Below are positions 53,440-64,000 of a stretch of 64,000 nt of DNA, piece after piece. The position numbers were made by a program, and so were the translations under genes. Numbering within the stretch: the stretch's first letter is position 1; the number at the start of each line of letters is the position of its first letter. Below the pieces are notes generated by a model. It was not told the DNA's origin and made no database searches. It was given only the letters and a program-made list of their open reading frames with translations. The DNA comes from Lingula anatina (lineage: Eukaryota > Brachiopoda > Lingulata > Lingulida > Lingulidae): assembly GCF_001039355.2 (NCBI RefSeq), contig NW_019775746.1, forward strand, positions 1,029,947-1,093,946, given 5' to 3'.

Positions 53440-53655
53440 AGGCTCTATTCCCATAGATTTTAGATCGATCTATCCCCGCGGGGAGTCTCACTAGATTACT
53501 TTCAGATAATCCGACTTAAATGTCCGTCCCGCCTACTACAAGCTGTAAGAGGGTAATTAACTTTCGTGTCCGCCCGGCTGACAGCTATTTAGCGTGAACC
53601 CTCAGGGAGTTAGGTCGATCTAAAGTAGGTCGATCTAATCTATGGAAATGGGGTG
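53440..53655. mobile_element. Foldback element, family F (duplicate of 47271)
   Basis: Nearly identical to 47271-47482, with the same left flank GGGGTGTAAGGCT and right flank GGGGTGTTACACACAC, so it is part of the segmental duplication and not an independent insertion. Confidence 0.85.
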
Positions 53656-55635
53656 TTACACACACAAGTAATGCATGTTGCCGTTTTTTTTTTTTTTTCA
53701 TTCCGATGAATTTGCAAATTCAAATCAAGAGAAAAAAACCACAAAATTTGGGTTTGTTGATTTTCTAAATTGCCTTCGTTTATTGGGGCTTCAATTGGAC
53801 ATTCTGGTAAGGCCATAGCCTTGTCAGTGAATTCAATTGTTATTTGCCGTCATTGAACAATTACAGAACTATGCACCATGTAGGGAATCCAATCAAAATA
53901 ACATAACATTGTATTCCCAGTTTCCAAGCAATTACTGATCAAATGAAAAACCATTTAATGCCTCTCTCACGTTACAAACTCAATCAATAACCTAAGGCAA
54001 CAATCCGTTCTGGTTTGTTTTCAGTATCAACTTATTTAAGTGATAACTCCAAAGAATATCAAGGGCAATGCTCTATCCCGGTATCAATTTCAATTTTTAA
54101 TCTTGTTAGTGTCAAGTACAGCATTTCTTATAGGCAGAAGGCAAATAGGATTGCCTTGTAATGAGAAGCAATGCGTTGGGTTTATTGGCTTCAAGAAGGT
54201 TTTTAATCTGTCTTCTTCGATACGTATGCGCATTAGACTCAAAACAATATGTATTGTGATAGAACATATCCCTTGGACAATTTCATTTCCTGGTTTTAAC
54301 ATTTCAAATGGAGTGTATCAATCAGTCATTATTGTTGAGTATTGACAACTGGGAAGATATCCTGCCAACGTAATTGAGACGTAAAATGACTGTCGGCTCC
54401 GTATTTAGTATCATACATACTCTGAACTCGTAAAACCCGTTTTAATAAGATCTTGTAAGATTAACGCTAACCTATCCATAGTTGCATGTTTTGTTCGTCA
54501 GTTCAATAATTGCGGATAGTTTTTCTATCCTCGATATACAAGATAGAATGTTCATTATTTATTTCTTAAAAGGAGGAAATGACAACTTCGGGGAATTGCC
54601 AGCTACTGTCTGATTATTGTTATGAAATTGACATTTTTGAACTCAGAAAACACCTGTTCTAATTAGAACATTTGACATTTACGCTACCCAATATATAGTA
54701 ACATGTTTTGAACGAGCAAGCCCTGCTCCTGTACATATTACTTAAAGATACAGTGCTATGTTAGACGTATTTAAGTTCGGGATACTACTGCTTTTATAGT
54801 TTTTTCCTGAATAAATTTTACCATAATCATTGCAGCATACACATAGACTGAGTAAACATGTTAGTGCGTCTTTTAGTACAATCCAGCGAGAAGCTTGAAT
54901 GTTAAAGTATTTTGTCTTCTCTAACGTTGTGCTGTGTCTAATCTGAAGCAATTCATTCTCAGATTACTGTGCAACTAATGCAATGCAGATTTTCACTGGT
55001 GAACATGCCAGTTTACGATGTGCACCAAATTAACCATCAATCACTCTATGGTCGATTAGTGTACCGTATTTTTGTCAAAAAATAAAAAAAGGAATAGAAA
55101 AGGAGGCTGATTCTTTTTTTTTCTTCTGGGAAAATTGAGAATTTGATGAATTTCCAGCATTTTCCTCTTTTTCACCCCCTGCTTCTATTTCATTTCGACT
55201 TCCCTGATACTAGCTGCTCAACACTATCTCCTTTTATTACCTTTGTTTCCTTTGATGCTCAGTACAGAAAAACTATAGTCTGATATTTATTTTTACTTCA
55301 CCCTACATGTACATTACGAACACAAAATTGAACTATATAAGTTATGATATTCATTTTATATAATGACATTTTTCACCGACGTCTGAGATTCAAGTAAGGT
55401 GGCCGGTCCTAGAATAAATATATCAGTAAATATATGAGACTCCGCATAAGTTCACTGAGGGATCAAAGATGAATTCTTCTAAGGAAGGGATACTTTTTAG
55501 GAGAAGATAGATATTTGAACTTAATGGAGGGCTGTGTGATCCGCTGAGCCCTCCCCCCACCACCCCCCACTCCCACCACCACCAATTTCGTGCCTCAAGT
55601 TACCCCTTGTGTCAACACTGTGTTCACTTTCTACT

Positions 55636-55755
55636 TTAACTTTTTAAGCAACTTCTCAGTCCTGCCAGGCAGACTCCAATCGCGAAGAGAAGTCCAATGC
55701 ATCCCGATACGATCATTCCTATGGCTGCCTTGGTGCCAGGTATACCCGAACAATA
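55636..55755 (-). pseudogene. Orphan last exon of the two-span gene
   Basis: The same 39 codons (YCSGIPGTKAAIGMIVSG and on) and TAA as at 49412-49531, with the TTCCAG acceptor kept. The upstream exon is removed by the 669-bp deletion. It encodes only one membrane span and has no start. Confidence 0.8.
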
Positions 55756-55961
55756 CTGGAAGAAGACAATACAGAGGCAATTAAATTTTGACGAAATATT
55801 TATACATGAAAACTAGTCAAAATGGCTGCCAGGGTAGACGAATATGACCAAAGTTTATTCGGACTGTAGGCACATATTTGCAAATCTTTGATTTCCATCT
55901 CTGAAACCCAAATAATACAGACGCTGCATGGAATGTATTTTTGCTTCTGTTCCCTATTAAG

Positions 55962-57929
55962 CTTCGTGGTTCATTCACGAAATTTATCACAGAGGCAATT
56001 ATATAATGCTAGTTCGTAATAACCTGTGTGGAGAAGATAACACAAAGGACGGTTTTAGTTTTAGCAAGTCCCTAAGAATAGGGGATTATTATAAACGTTC
56101 CAATGTGTAAAAGCCGTCCCGCTTTCTATTCAAGCAATTGCAACGACGTGAATTTTAGAGAAAAACATATTTGGCAAATAATTCCGCCGAGAAGATATCA
56201 TTTTTTTTTCTGCTGGACGCGGTTTACAGGTGGTATGACGTGGTGCCATAACGAGAAAGCTTCTTAATCAATTCTACAGGTAGTTTGGCCGCTTTTATTG
56301 ATAAGCCTGTCCGGAACGTTTAGCTACTGAATCAATTCCTCTTAAATATGTAGTAATCAAACGCAATATTATAGAAATATTTGGTTTAATATTCGAGCCT
56401 GCGTATATCTCCCTGTGTCCAAGACAGCGGAGTTACCACCCAGAAGCCCAATTCAGTGTTTGAATTGTTTACAGCATAATGAACATGTCACTTTACAGGT
56501 GGGAAGACGGTTTGTTTGTATGACACGTGTAATTTTAATTAATTTAAATTTGAAATTGAAAATTTAAAAAATAAAAAATTGTGGATGTTATATATTAAGG
56601 CATATCACAAAATTCTTACAAGTGAAATTTATTTTAATTAAAAGACGTATTCATTTATGTGGTTTGTAAAACATATCTGATGATGATTCTTTTTATAGAT
56701 ATTTGATTTGATTTGTCTGACATGAATGTGGAAATAGTTTCAGAAAACGGGTAATTCAGTTGTGATCAAGTCTGTCAGAGTGACCAAACGAAACAGTCAA
56801 CAGGTAAATTTAATACTGTATGTGGATCTATCATAAATGAAAACTTTGTCTGATATAATTATATAAGGTGTGTGTGCGCATGCGTGCGCCTGTGTGTGGT
56901 GAAAAGCTGCACTCAAATCTCACTGGCATATTCATGGTTAATATTGTATATTATTATCATGTTTTCTTTACTAATAAGCAGACACTTACAGATAAAAATA
57001 AAAATAATAAAAATAAGCTGTCAATGAGAGAGGTTATTTTCGATAATAAACGATAAATGCTACTTACCCGAATGTTGCTACAGAGTACAACCAACACCTG
57101 TTCTGTTTACAAATTAAGTCACCTGTTGAGCTGCAAGTGTTATAGCAGTCTTTATAGAGACATTATGGTTTATTGTAAGTGTTAGTGGAATTTTACGTTA
57201 ACTTTTACCTGCGTTTGATATCCGGCTTATCAACCGAACATTAACGTGTCTTGGTTTCTTATGGTCCGGTTTTGCTTTTTTCCTTGCGTTTTGAAATGTG
57301 ATGTTTTAGTTCAAGCTTAAAAGTGGGTTGAATTATACGAAGCCACGTAGCTCCCCGCAGACCACAGGTGTGTGTTCCCATATCCTGGACACGCTTACAT
57401 TGCCTGGTGTAATAATTGATTCTATTTTACCTCTAAAATCCGGGTGTTGTCCTAAAAACACATAAAATGTACATAACATTTTAGCATAGAAATATTACTT
57501 TTCTTGGAAAGATAGAATCTTCTCTAAAAACCTAAAATGTCGTGAATGTTTTAACCCCCGTTCTTGAGAATTTTCTATTTTTATCGTTACGTGGGAATTC
57601 CGCCAACCGAATTCATCTCCATTACCAAACTGACTCGACAAATAAAAGAAAAGGAGATGTAACTTTATGAACGGCTTTGGATGGGTCATACCTTGATGAT
57701 TTAGAATAAAGTCTTGACACATACCAAGGTAATTTAAATTTTACTACATGTTTGTTATATTAAGGTATAACGTTAATCGTACGCCTCTAAGTATCTGTGT
57801 AAATTGCGTTTGTAATAGTTGTGAATGTGTGCTCAGACATTTCATATAAAATGTGTAGTTTAATCACGTACGCCAACAGCACAAGACCACAAATTAAGGC
57901 AAAATGTCTTGCTGAGCAGTTAAAATTTA
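55962..57929. other. Intergenic, no gene seen
   Basis: Moderately to strongly AT-rich; frames are short and unsupported. A (GT)-rich patch at 56866-56900. Confidence 0.5.
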
Positions 57930-59460
57930 TTAAGACAGAGCCTGACACAGGCTCAAATTAAACAAACGACATATTTTAACGAGGAACAAACTTTTGATTT
58001 TGCTCTCTTCAAACCAAATCAATCTGTCATCTGAAATGTGACCGATAGGGGCGCCAGACACCAACGGGGAGACTGTTACATTAAATTTGCTCGTCTGAAA
58101 TTTAGGGACATCTACTTTGGGAATTTTTGCACATTTTCCTTGTGTAATGCTACTCGGCAGATTTAACTGGTCTAAAACATCTGTAAAGTAGCCGTTTACC
58201 GCCGCAAAAGCTTTTTCCGCATTGTAGACTTGAGTGAGAGCGTAATACACGTTCCAGTCAGGATATTTTGTATAGGTCGTCTGATTGACAGCCTCCTTGC
58301 TGAACAAAAGGAATCCCCATCTTTCTGGAAGATGCATGTTTATTGCATTCTGGGAAGACCACACCCAGTTATCCTCTCTGATGTTGGGGACCTTCTCATA
58401 ATGCCCGTTGACGACTCTCACGTGCCACTCAACGCGACTGAAGTTGATCCTCCACTGATCCCCATTTTTGGGAGGCGCCCTCATCCCCGTTTTCCCGTGT
58501 ATCAGATCTTTAAACGGCATGGCGATTTCAGCAGTCCAGTATGTATTTTTAACTAAAGGGTCATTGACAGGACCGTCCACAAAAGTGGCTGTTTTCATGG
58601 TGGGCATTTCCCAAGAGGAATTGGGAGTTCCTCCATTTAAGTAGGGTTTGTTCAGTTCCAGGTCCCACGTGGTATTTATGGCGTTCATTTCAAATTCTTT
58701 GTAGAAATGGGTGCTTCCGCTCGGGTCAATGAAGACCTCGAAATCGTTGTCGTAAAATATTACCGAGTCGTGTTTGGTTTGATTCGCCCATACGTCCTAA
58801 AATGCAAAAAAATATTTTGTTCTTGTAAATTAATGCACCTCATAAATGATTTAAAAGTGACAAAGACGTCTCTACCAACTTTATTCTTATGTGTACGTCT
58901 CATAAAATATAAAGACATAGAAAACTCCGTGTTTGTGAATGATTATACACACTGTTTTGATATATCAGTTCTGAGATACAAACCGTTTCTTCCATAAAGG
59001 CAGCAATATACAGGTAGTTCTCGTCCCATCGCATCTTGGCTCTTGTGGTAAACCTTGGTTTTGGGAAAGATGGGCCCTGAAATTATGAATAAATTACTTA
59101 TTATAAAAGACGAGTCAGTACTCAATTTATTGATTATCTAGCAAAATTTTAAATATTTATTAGTCAGATTTTTTGTTGCTGTCATTTTATATCGATTAAT
59201 TAATTAATATATATTTATTTATATTACAAAATGGCTAATTAAAAAGTTTATTTTTGGATCACCTTTCCTATAGTTTTTCCTTGGTCATTTTCACCTTTGC
59301 CATTAATTTAAAACCATGTATTTAAAATTGTTTGAAAAATCAATTATCAATTCACTCCATCCGTTTTGTCACTCGATCAAGCGCTCATGCTATTGTTTCA
59401 AAACGGTATATCTGATTCATATTATGCTCGTCAGTAGCTTCCTTCCGAACTGTCATTTTG

Positions 59461-59521
<61 letters not shown>

Positions 59522-60340
59522 GGTGGACCCAAAATAAGAGTTATCTTATCAAGGGAGAAAGGCAATCGCCCTGCTGTTAAGTCATCCCCTAAAGGATGAA
59601 CCAACATTTTTCTTGGCGTACAGAATCGCGTCAATCACTGAGTAACAGTAATCTAAAAGACACAGGGTGTAGACGAATGAGCAGGACGACATATTTTCTT
59701 ACAGGTGGAAATATTGCCCACTGCATACTAGCATACTGAGACAGCATTCTCAACCACACATACTTATATAACCACACTGTGTAATAATTGTGTTTTTACA
59801 TTGATCCAGTGATAGGCATGGCAGACCACTGGGACATGCAATACGACGTAGCCTTCATTTGATTCATTTCATACTTAAAATATGAATTATAAACAAAATG
59901 TTTAACACATTAAAAATACATAATGACAAAAGAAAATGAAAACACCTGTCTGCAAGAAAGGTCAATGCCCATTCTACTAGTATTACTAAAATCTATCTAA
60001 CTCTCATCCTGTACTGGAAAGTCGCTACATGTAGGCCTACGTTTGCTCCTCTATTACCGCTGCAGCTATAAAGTACATGTATGGCCAGCGGCTATTTAAA
60101 ACGGTCACTGACCTGTATGTCCATAAATTCATCTGTCCATGCCACTTTGCTCCAGGCGTCTTCGTCCACCTTGCCGTCCACGTTAATGATCTCCCCAGCG
60201 TTCAAGTGGTACGCCGTGTAGTGTTTGGGATATGGGAAATTACAATCAGAAGACGCCGAAACTGACGACAGCGTCCCAAGGTAACCCAATGTGGTTATAA
60301 ATGGACTGATAAAAAATATCAAGTTCCAGCAACACACCAT
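57930..60340 (-). CDS. Secreted CBM9-like (carbohydrate-binding family 9 type) domain protein
   Basis: On the minus strand the exons are 60340-60113, 59076-58984 and 58796-57930 (228+93+867 nt, 395 aa), all phase 0, with donors GTCAGT and GTTTGT and acceptors TTTCAG and TTTTAG. Residues 1-30 form a signal peptide (MVCCWNLIFFISPFITTLGY and on). The domain follows: YTAYHL, INVDGKVDEDAWSKVAWTDEF, RAKMRWDENYLYIAAFMEET, then the Asp-rich strand FYDNDFEVFIDPSGSTHFY, AEIAMPFKDL, WRINFSRVEW and EDNWVWSSQNAINMHLPERW. This is the usual order of the eukaryotic CBM9-like beta-sandwich family of secreted proteins. It probably binds glycans or glycoconjugates outside the cell; no catalytic residues are expected. 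Asn in NTT, NSS, NFS, NQT and NVT are possible glycosylation sites. The last 25 residues after WFEES are not conserved-looking. Intron 1 holds an (ATT)n tract. Confidence 0.9.
59462..59521. repeat. (ATT)n microsatellite
   Basis: Twenty ATT units in intron 1 of the CBM9-like gene. Confidence 0.95.
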
Positions 60341-63052
60341 ATTCGTCTAGATTCACAATATGACTTGGTTTGTATTATAACTGTAGCCTACTGCTTCTCC
60401 AGGTAGAGCAGCTTTTGCCAGGAAAGTCTTATTCCGTAGTGCAGAAGACCCGTTATTGTCGTTGGTTATTCTAAATGTGACTTGAACGTGAAAACTCTAA
60501 ATGGCTGCTGATAAGCACCAACTGCCGTTGATAAATATAAACTTGGCGATACTGACTGCAAATGTGACCAAACTAGAACAAGTTGAACATTAAAGGCCTN
60601 TTTAAGTTCACGTGTAGGTTGAAATGGGTCATACAAGTTTACATATTAACTACAGCGAGCTGGGATGTTAACAGAGCTGTTTTTATGACGCTGGCTTGAT
60701 GTTTTGTCTAAACGTAGCTCGCCGTGATTATTGTATTGCTTTTGTTCAATTTACTAAGAACTCTACAAGAATGCCCCACAACAGAGAAAAGTATCAAAAT
60801 CCCAATTTGCCAACGTGACTGTACTGCGTAGATTTATTATCAAACGTCTTAGAAGAACACCAATTAACATCGGTAGTCTGTCCTAAATGTTAGGTAAAAT
60901 ACACATAAATTGCGTAGACTTGGCTTGGAAAGCCTACTGATTCACGCCAACGTGTTTTATAAATTACAAAACTCGCGGATTCGTAGGCCCAAGATTTATC
61001 ATGCCATGGTCGGATGTCAAAAGGATTGGAAGCGTGCTGTTGTTGAGCCGTTATAAATAAACCAATATCTGTACATTGCATATCTTGAATTCATATAGTT
61101 CCTCCGATTATCATACTGTGCATTAGGTGCGTAGATGTACTAAGCTGATAGCGCATTTTTTCAGGTGACTTGATAATAGGTGTGATTACTGTTGTGATAG
61201 GTGAGAAGTGATTGTGGTGGGATCGTTGCTACAGAGTGGCGTATTGGCCATTGACCAACAGGCAGTAAGATATGTTCAATTGGACTCGGGTCTGGAGAAC
61301 AGAGCTTTTTTTTTTACGTATGGATAGAACTTTTACTAAAGCCTGGGTTTCCATCGGCACTGTACGATGATTAATTAATTAATTCATTCATTTATTTTTG
61401 ACGTCGCAACGACGAGTTTGTTTACGTAATGTGCAGGTGCTTTGTCATTTTTTGACATGACCTTGAGGGCAGCTCGAGAAAAAACGGTTTGCCGGTTGAA
61501 AAGCGATCATGCAGATTGGCCCTTTCAGTTTTAGCGCAGTTGCTGTATTCCTCCTGCCATCTTGATAGTCTGAGATGGTAGGTTTTGTAGCTCAAAACCT
61601 TTTTTTTTGCGACAAAATATGAAAAGATAAAACGTATTTTTTTCAGAAAAGTTTATCAATTATGTCTTTCTTGGGTTTTGTCCTTTATCATGGTAAAGTG
61701 GAATTACGACATCACTTTTTTTGCTCGCGGAACAGTATCTTTTATACTTTAGATTTATATTATACACAAAAAGACCAAAAATCTTTTATAAAACATGACA
61801 TGTATTTATTTTCTATAACGAATTTGAAAACTAAACAGTTTACTCACAATAAATACATAAAAATCAATAAGTTAATATATAAGATATATAAGAAATAAAT
61901 TAACGCGAAATAAATAACTTCAATGACATACGATATCTGCTACGGAACACTGACACATTTGAATAACGTATAAACTGACTGTTCGGCTTTTCTTGTCACG
62001 TGGCTGTGGCGAACTGCGCCCAGAAAAGTGCTTGTTGAATTTGCCATAATCATAATCATATGAAAATTTTTTTTTAAATGATTGTCTTCTAACATTAATT
62101 CTGAGAAAAAATATGTTATCCAAAGGGCTTCCTACATAAAAAAATTGGTCCATTTCTATGGTAAACATAGATTTTGCAGTGCAAATATAACCAGCAATGA
62201 CTTTATTTCTTATCGTCCCATATCTCCAATGTAATTATATGTATTAATTAACTGGAAAACTTCACTCTAGCAGGAATTTAATGAGACAGTACCTCCTAAC
62301 GGTGCTCCACAGCACCAGTAATTATTAATATTGTAATCAAGTTAAATACATATTTGGTGTATTTCATATTTGAAACAAGTGCCCTAGAGAGATCACACAT
62401 TTTCAGATAATCAGTTCGTCATACAAATGTAAATTTGTTAAAATATATATTATCTTATAATGGCATACCGTTGTGCTTTGTAAAAATATGTTTTCACTGG
62501 GATTTAAATATTTGATTTCATTGCTCGTACCCCGCATAAGAGTTTACGACCGGTATCAACAGCTTAATATGTTGATTATTTCTTCATTTTTATGATAATT
62601 AGTAAATGATAAAAAAATATCATTAGAAATTGCAGCATTTTCTTTATCTTAAAGGGATAACAGCCCTTCATATGAGATTCAAAATTCAACCATAAATATG
62701 AATTGTAAAATAGCGCAAAGAAATATAATTAATTCCATTTTACCACTAAAACGGCGGTTATCGCAATTATTCTGAAATCTGTGCTTGCCATCGGACCGCT
62801 TTGACCTTCATAGATGGCTTCCCTCCGTAATTATCTCTAAACAGATTATTACAAAAGAAGGCCTAACTTTGAATATCGGAACGGATTCATTAACCATTGG
62901 TAATTGTGAGAACATCGTCGTTTACTCCTGGAAAATTCATTTTATGGCACGTTTTATGACATATGAAGAGGTGTTATCCCTTAAAGAGTGACACTTGCCC
63001 CTAAAACGTACATTTAATTTAAAGTGATCGTGTAAACCATATAATGTTCCTT
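60341..63052. other. Intergenic between two minus-strand genes
   Basis: Very AT-rich (especially 61600-62800). It should contain the 5' UTR and promoter of the CBM9-like gene (next to 60341) and the 3' UTR of the NeuroD-like gene (next to 63052). One N at 60600. No further gene seen. Confidence 0.5.
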
Positions 63053-64000
63053 CTAAAATGATTCCTCAAACAGGGTAGTGGTTGTCTGCAAGAGGTGAAG
63101 GTCACTTTCATTCATAGAATCCGAATCAAAATCTTCTAAATCTTCTAAAAGTACGTCTGCTCCGGAGTCGTTTAGGGGAGAATGTCCGATTGGCTGCATA
63201 TGAAATCCCATTTGGAAGTTACCATGGTAACCAGCATGAGTCGTGGTTCCTATTGGTAAGGTAGCCTCTTGGTTGGTTCCGTAAACTGGGCTCCCATTGG
63301 TCGGAACTGGCTGTTGCTGTTGTTGTTGTTGTTGCTGCTGTTGCTGGGGGTGATGTCTTGGAAACGCGTATTGTCCATAAGATGGCATGGCATTATTAGG
63401 GGAATTGGAATGTGGATTCTGTTGGAAAGATCCATACTTGGAAGGATTATATTGGTCATAAGGAATGCTTTGAATATCGGAATTATTCCGTTGCGCATGC
63501 GTAGGGAATGTCGTGGGGAATGTAACAGGAGAAATAGCACCGTGGTAGTCAAAGGCAGTCGGCAGAGTGCCCCCGTTCAACGAAGGTAGGGCGTGCACGT
63601 GCTCAGTCATTAAGGCTCGTGGAGAAAGTCTCAGTGTCCCGGCTACTAGATTCATTGTATTTTGAGACAGTCCCTTCGATAAGGCCTTTGCAAATGCGAT
63701 ATCATCCGGTCGTCTGCCAGTTTTTAGGATTTCCGATAAGGCACAAATGTAGTTGCTAGCTAGGCGCAAAGTTTCTATTTTAGAAAGTTTTTGGGTCTTG
63801 GAGTAGCACGGAACATGACAACGCAGGTCATCCAAGGCTGAATTTAAACCATGCATTCGATTACGCTCCCTCGCGTTAGCTTTAACTCGTCGCACGCGCA
63901 ACTTGGCAACCCTCGCTTTGGTCATTTTCTTTTTCTTCGGACCTCTCTTTTTCGGTTGCTTTTTGCCTTCCGGTTCTGTGTTTTCGTTGCACTTTTCGTT
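63053..64000 (-). CDS. NeuroD: NeuroD-family bHLH transcription factor (5' end outside the window)
   Basis: An open frame on the minus strand from the window edge (64000) to TAA at 63053, 315 codons visible. It begins [38 protein letters not shown]; the [14 protein letters not shown] stretch before the bHLH is a NeuroD signature, so the ATG at 63925 is internal. The bHLH covers about residues 37-93 ([42 protein letters not shown]), followed by the family region [20 protein letters not shown]. The C-terminal half is Pro/Asn/His-rich with a 13-Gln run (63308-63347) and an acidic tail ([17 protein letters not shown]). It is a neuronal differentiation activator binding E-boxes as a dimer with E proteins. 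Odd points: NYIC where family members have NYIW, and [10 protein letters not shown] for LRKVVPCYSK. Confidence 0.93.
   Translation of the reverse strand, partial: NEKCNENTEPEGKKQPKKRGPKKKKMTKARVAKLRVRRVKANARERNRMHGLNSALDDLRCHVPCYSKTQKLSKIETLRLASNYICALSEILKTGRRPDDIAFAKALSKGLSQNTMNLVAGTLRLSPRALMTEHVHALPSLNGGTLPTAFDYHGAISPVTFPTTFPTHAQRNNSDIQSIPYDQYNPSKYGSFQQNPHSNSPNNAMPSYGQYAFPRHHPQQQQQQQQQQQQPVPTNGSPVYGTNQEATLPIGTTTHAGYHGNFQMGFHMQPIGHSPLNDSGADVLLEDLEDFDSDSMNESDLHLLQTTTTLFEESF

Larger units (their letters stand above)
52592..55961. repeat. Direct duplication, copy 2 (partner 47158-49709)
   Basis: It begins right after the N at 52591. It contains an extra 750 bp (52682-53440) with a second foldback element. 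At 55930/55931 it jumps from the position equivalent to 49709 to that of 50379, losing 669 bp with the Cys-rich exon. Homology stops at 55961. Confidence 0.9.

Noticed and set aside
58230-58556. 108-codon plus-strand frame
   Set aside because: Antisense shadow of the CBM9-like gene exon 3.

Overview
The window is animal nuclear DNA: spliced genes with GT/AG introns, AT-rich intergenic sequence, many microsatellites and many non-autonomous DNA transposons. Gene content (a sarcoplasmic calcium-binding protein array, a NeuroD-type bHLH factor, a rhodopsin-class GPCR, a secreted CBM9-like protein) fits a bilaterian invertebrate, plausibly a marine lophotrochozoan. The species cannot be fixed from the sequence. 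Single-N gaps, one 5-N gap and one 565-N gap show a draft scaffold.

Layout. 0.2-1.0 kb: last exon of an unrecognised repeat-rich protein whose 5' part lies outside. 3.0-39.1 kb: a tandem, partly inverted array of at least eight sarcoplasmic calcium-binding protein (SCP) genes plus relics. The full gene has three exons: exon A (70-71 codons, Arg-rich, almost no acidic residues, resembling a mitochondrial presequence; 30 codons in the first gene), exon B (157 nt, starts exactly on an in-frame ATG, holds EF-hand 1) and exon C (416 nt in subfamily I, 398 nt in subfamily II, holds EF-hands 3 and 4 and the C-terminal GPLVD tail typical of SCPs). Introns are phase 0 and phase 1 throughout. Three-exon genes start at 3058(+), 9376(-), 18680(+), 22081(+), 27377(+) and 36843(+). 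Two genes (13761-14488, 31576-32593) have exons B and C but no intact exon A. Relics lie at 11.2-11.7, 12.2, 17.1-17.4, 29.9, 35.3 and 36.6 kb.

41.3-42.5 kb: an intronless GPCR whose upstream region was copied twice to 33.8-34.9 kb. 45.4-45.9 kb: an unassigned 188-codon ORF. 49.4-50.1 kb: a small two-membrane-span Cys-rich gene (-), whose last exon was duplicated with flanking DNA to 55.6 kb without the upstream exon. 57.9-60.3 kb: a three-exon secreted CBM9-like protein (-). 63.05-64.0 kb: a NeuroD-like gene (-) running off the window.

Mobile DNA is dense. Short elements with CAGGSS-type termini and exact 5-bp target duplications belong to three families. There is also a foldback family with six copies and one diverged, interrupted relative, a 219-bp MITE with 35-bp perfect inverted repeats, a decayed Tc1-like element inside an SCP intron, LINE reverse-transcriptase remnants in two SCP introns, and a G-rich tandem-ended element around the large gap. 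Several direct duplications abut single Ns and may be assembly artefacts. The most interesting system is the SCP array: an apparently organelle-targeting first exon joined to a self-sufficient cytosolic SCP reading frame, with exon exchange between subfamilies and several stages of decay.
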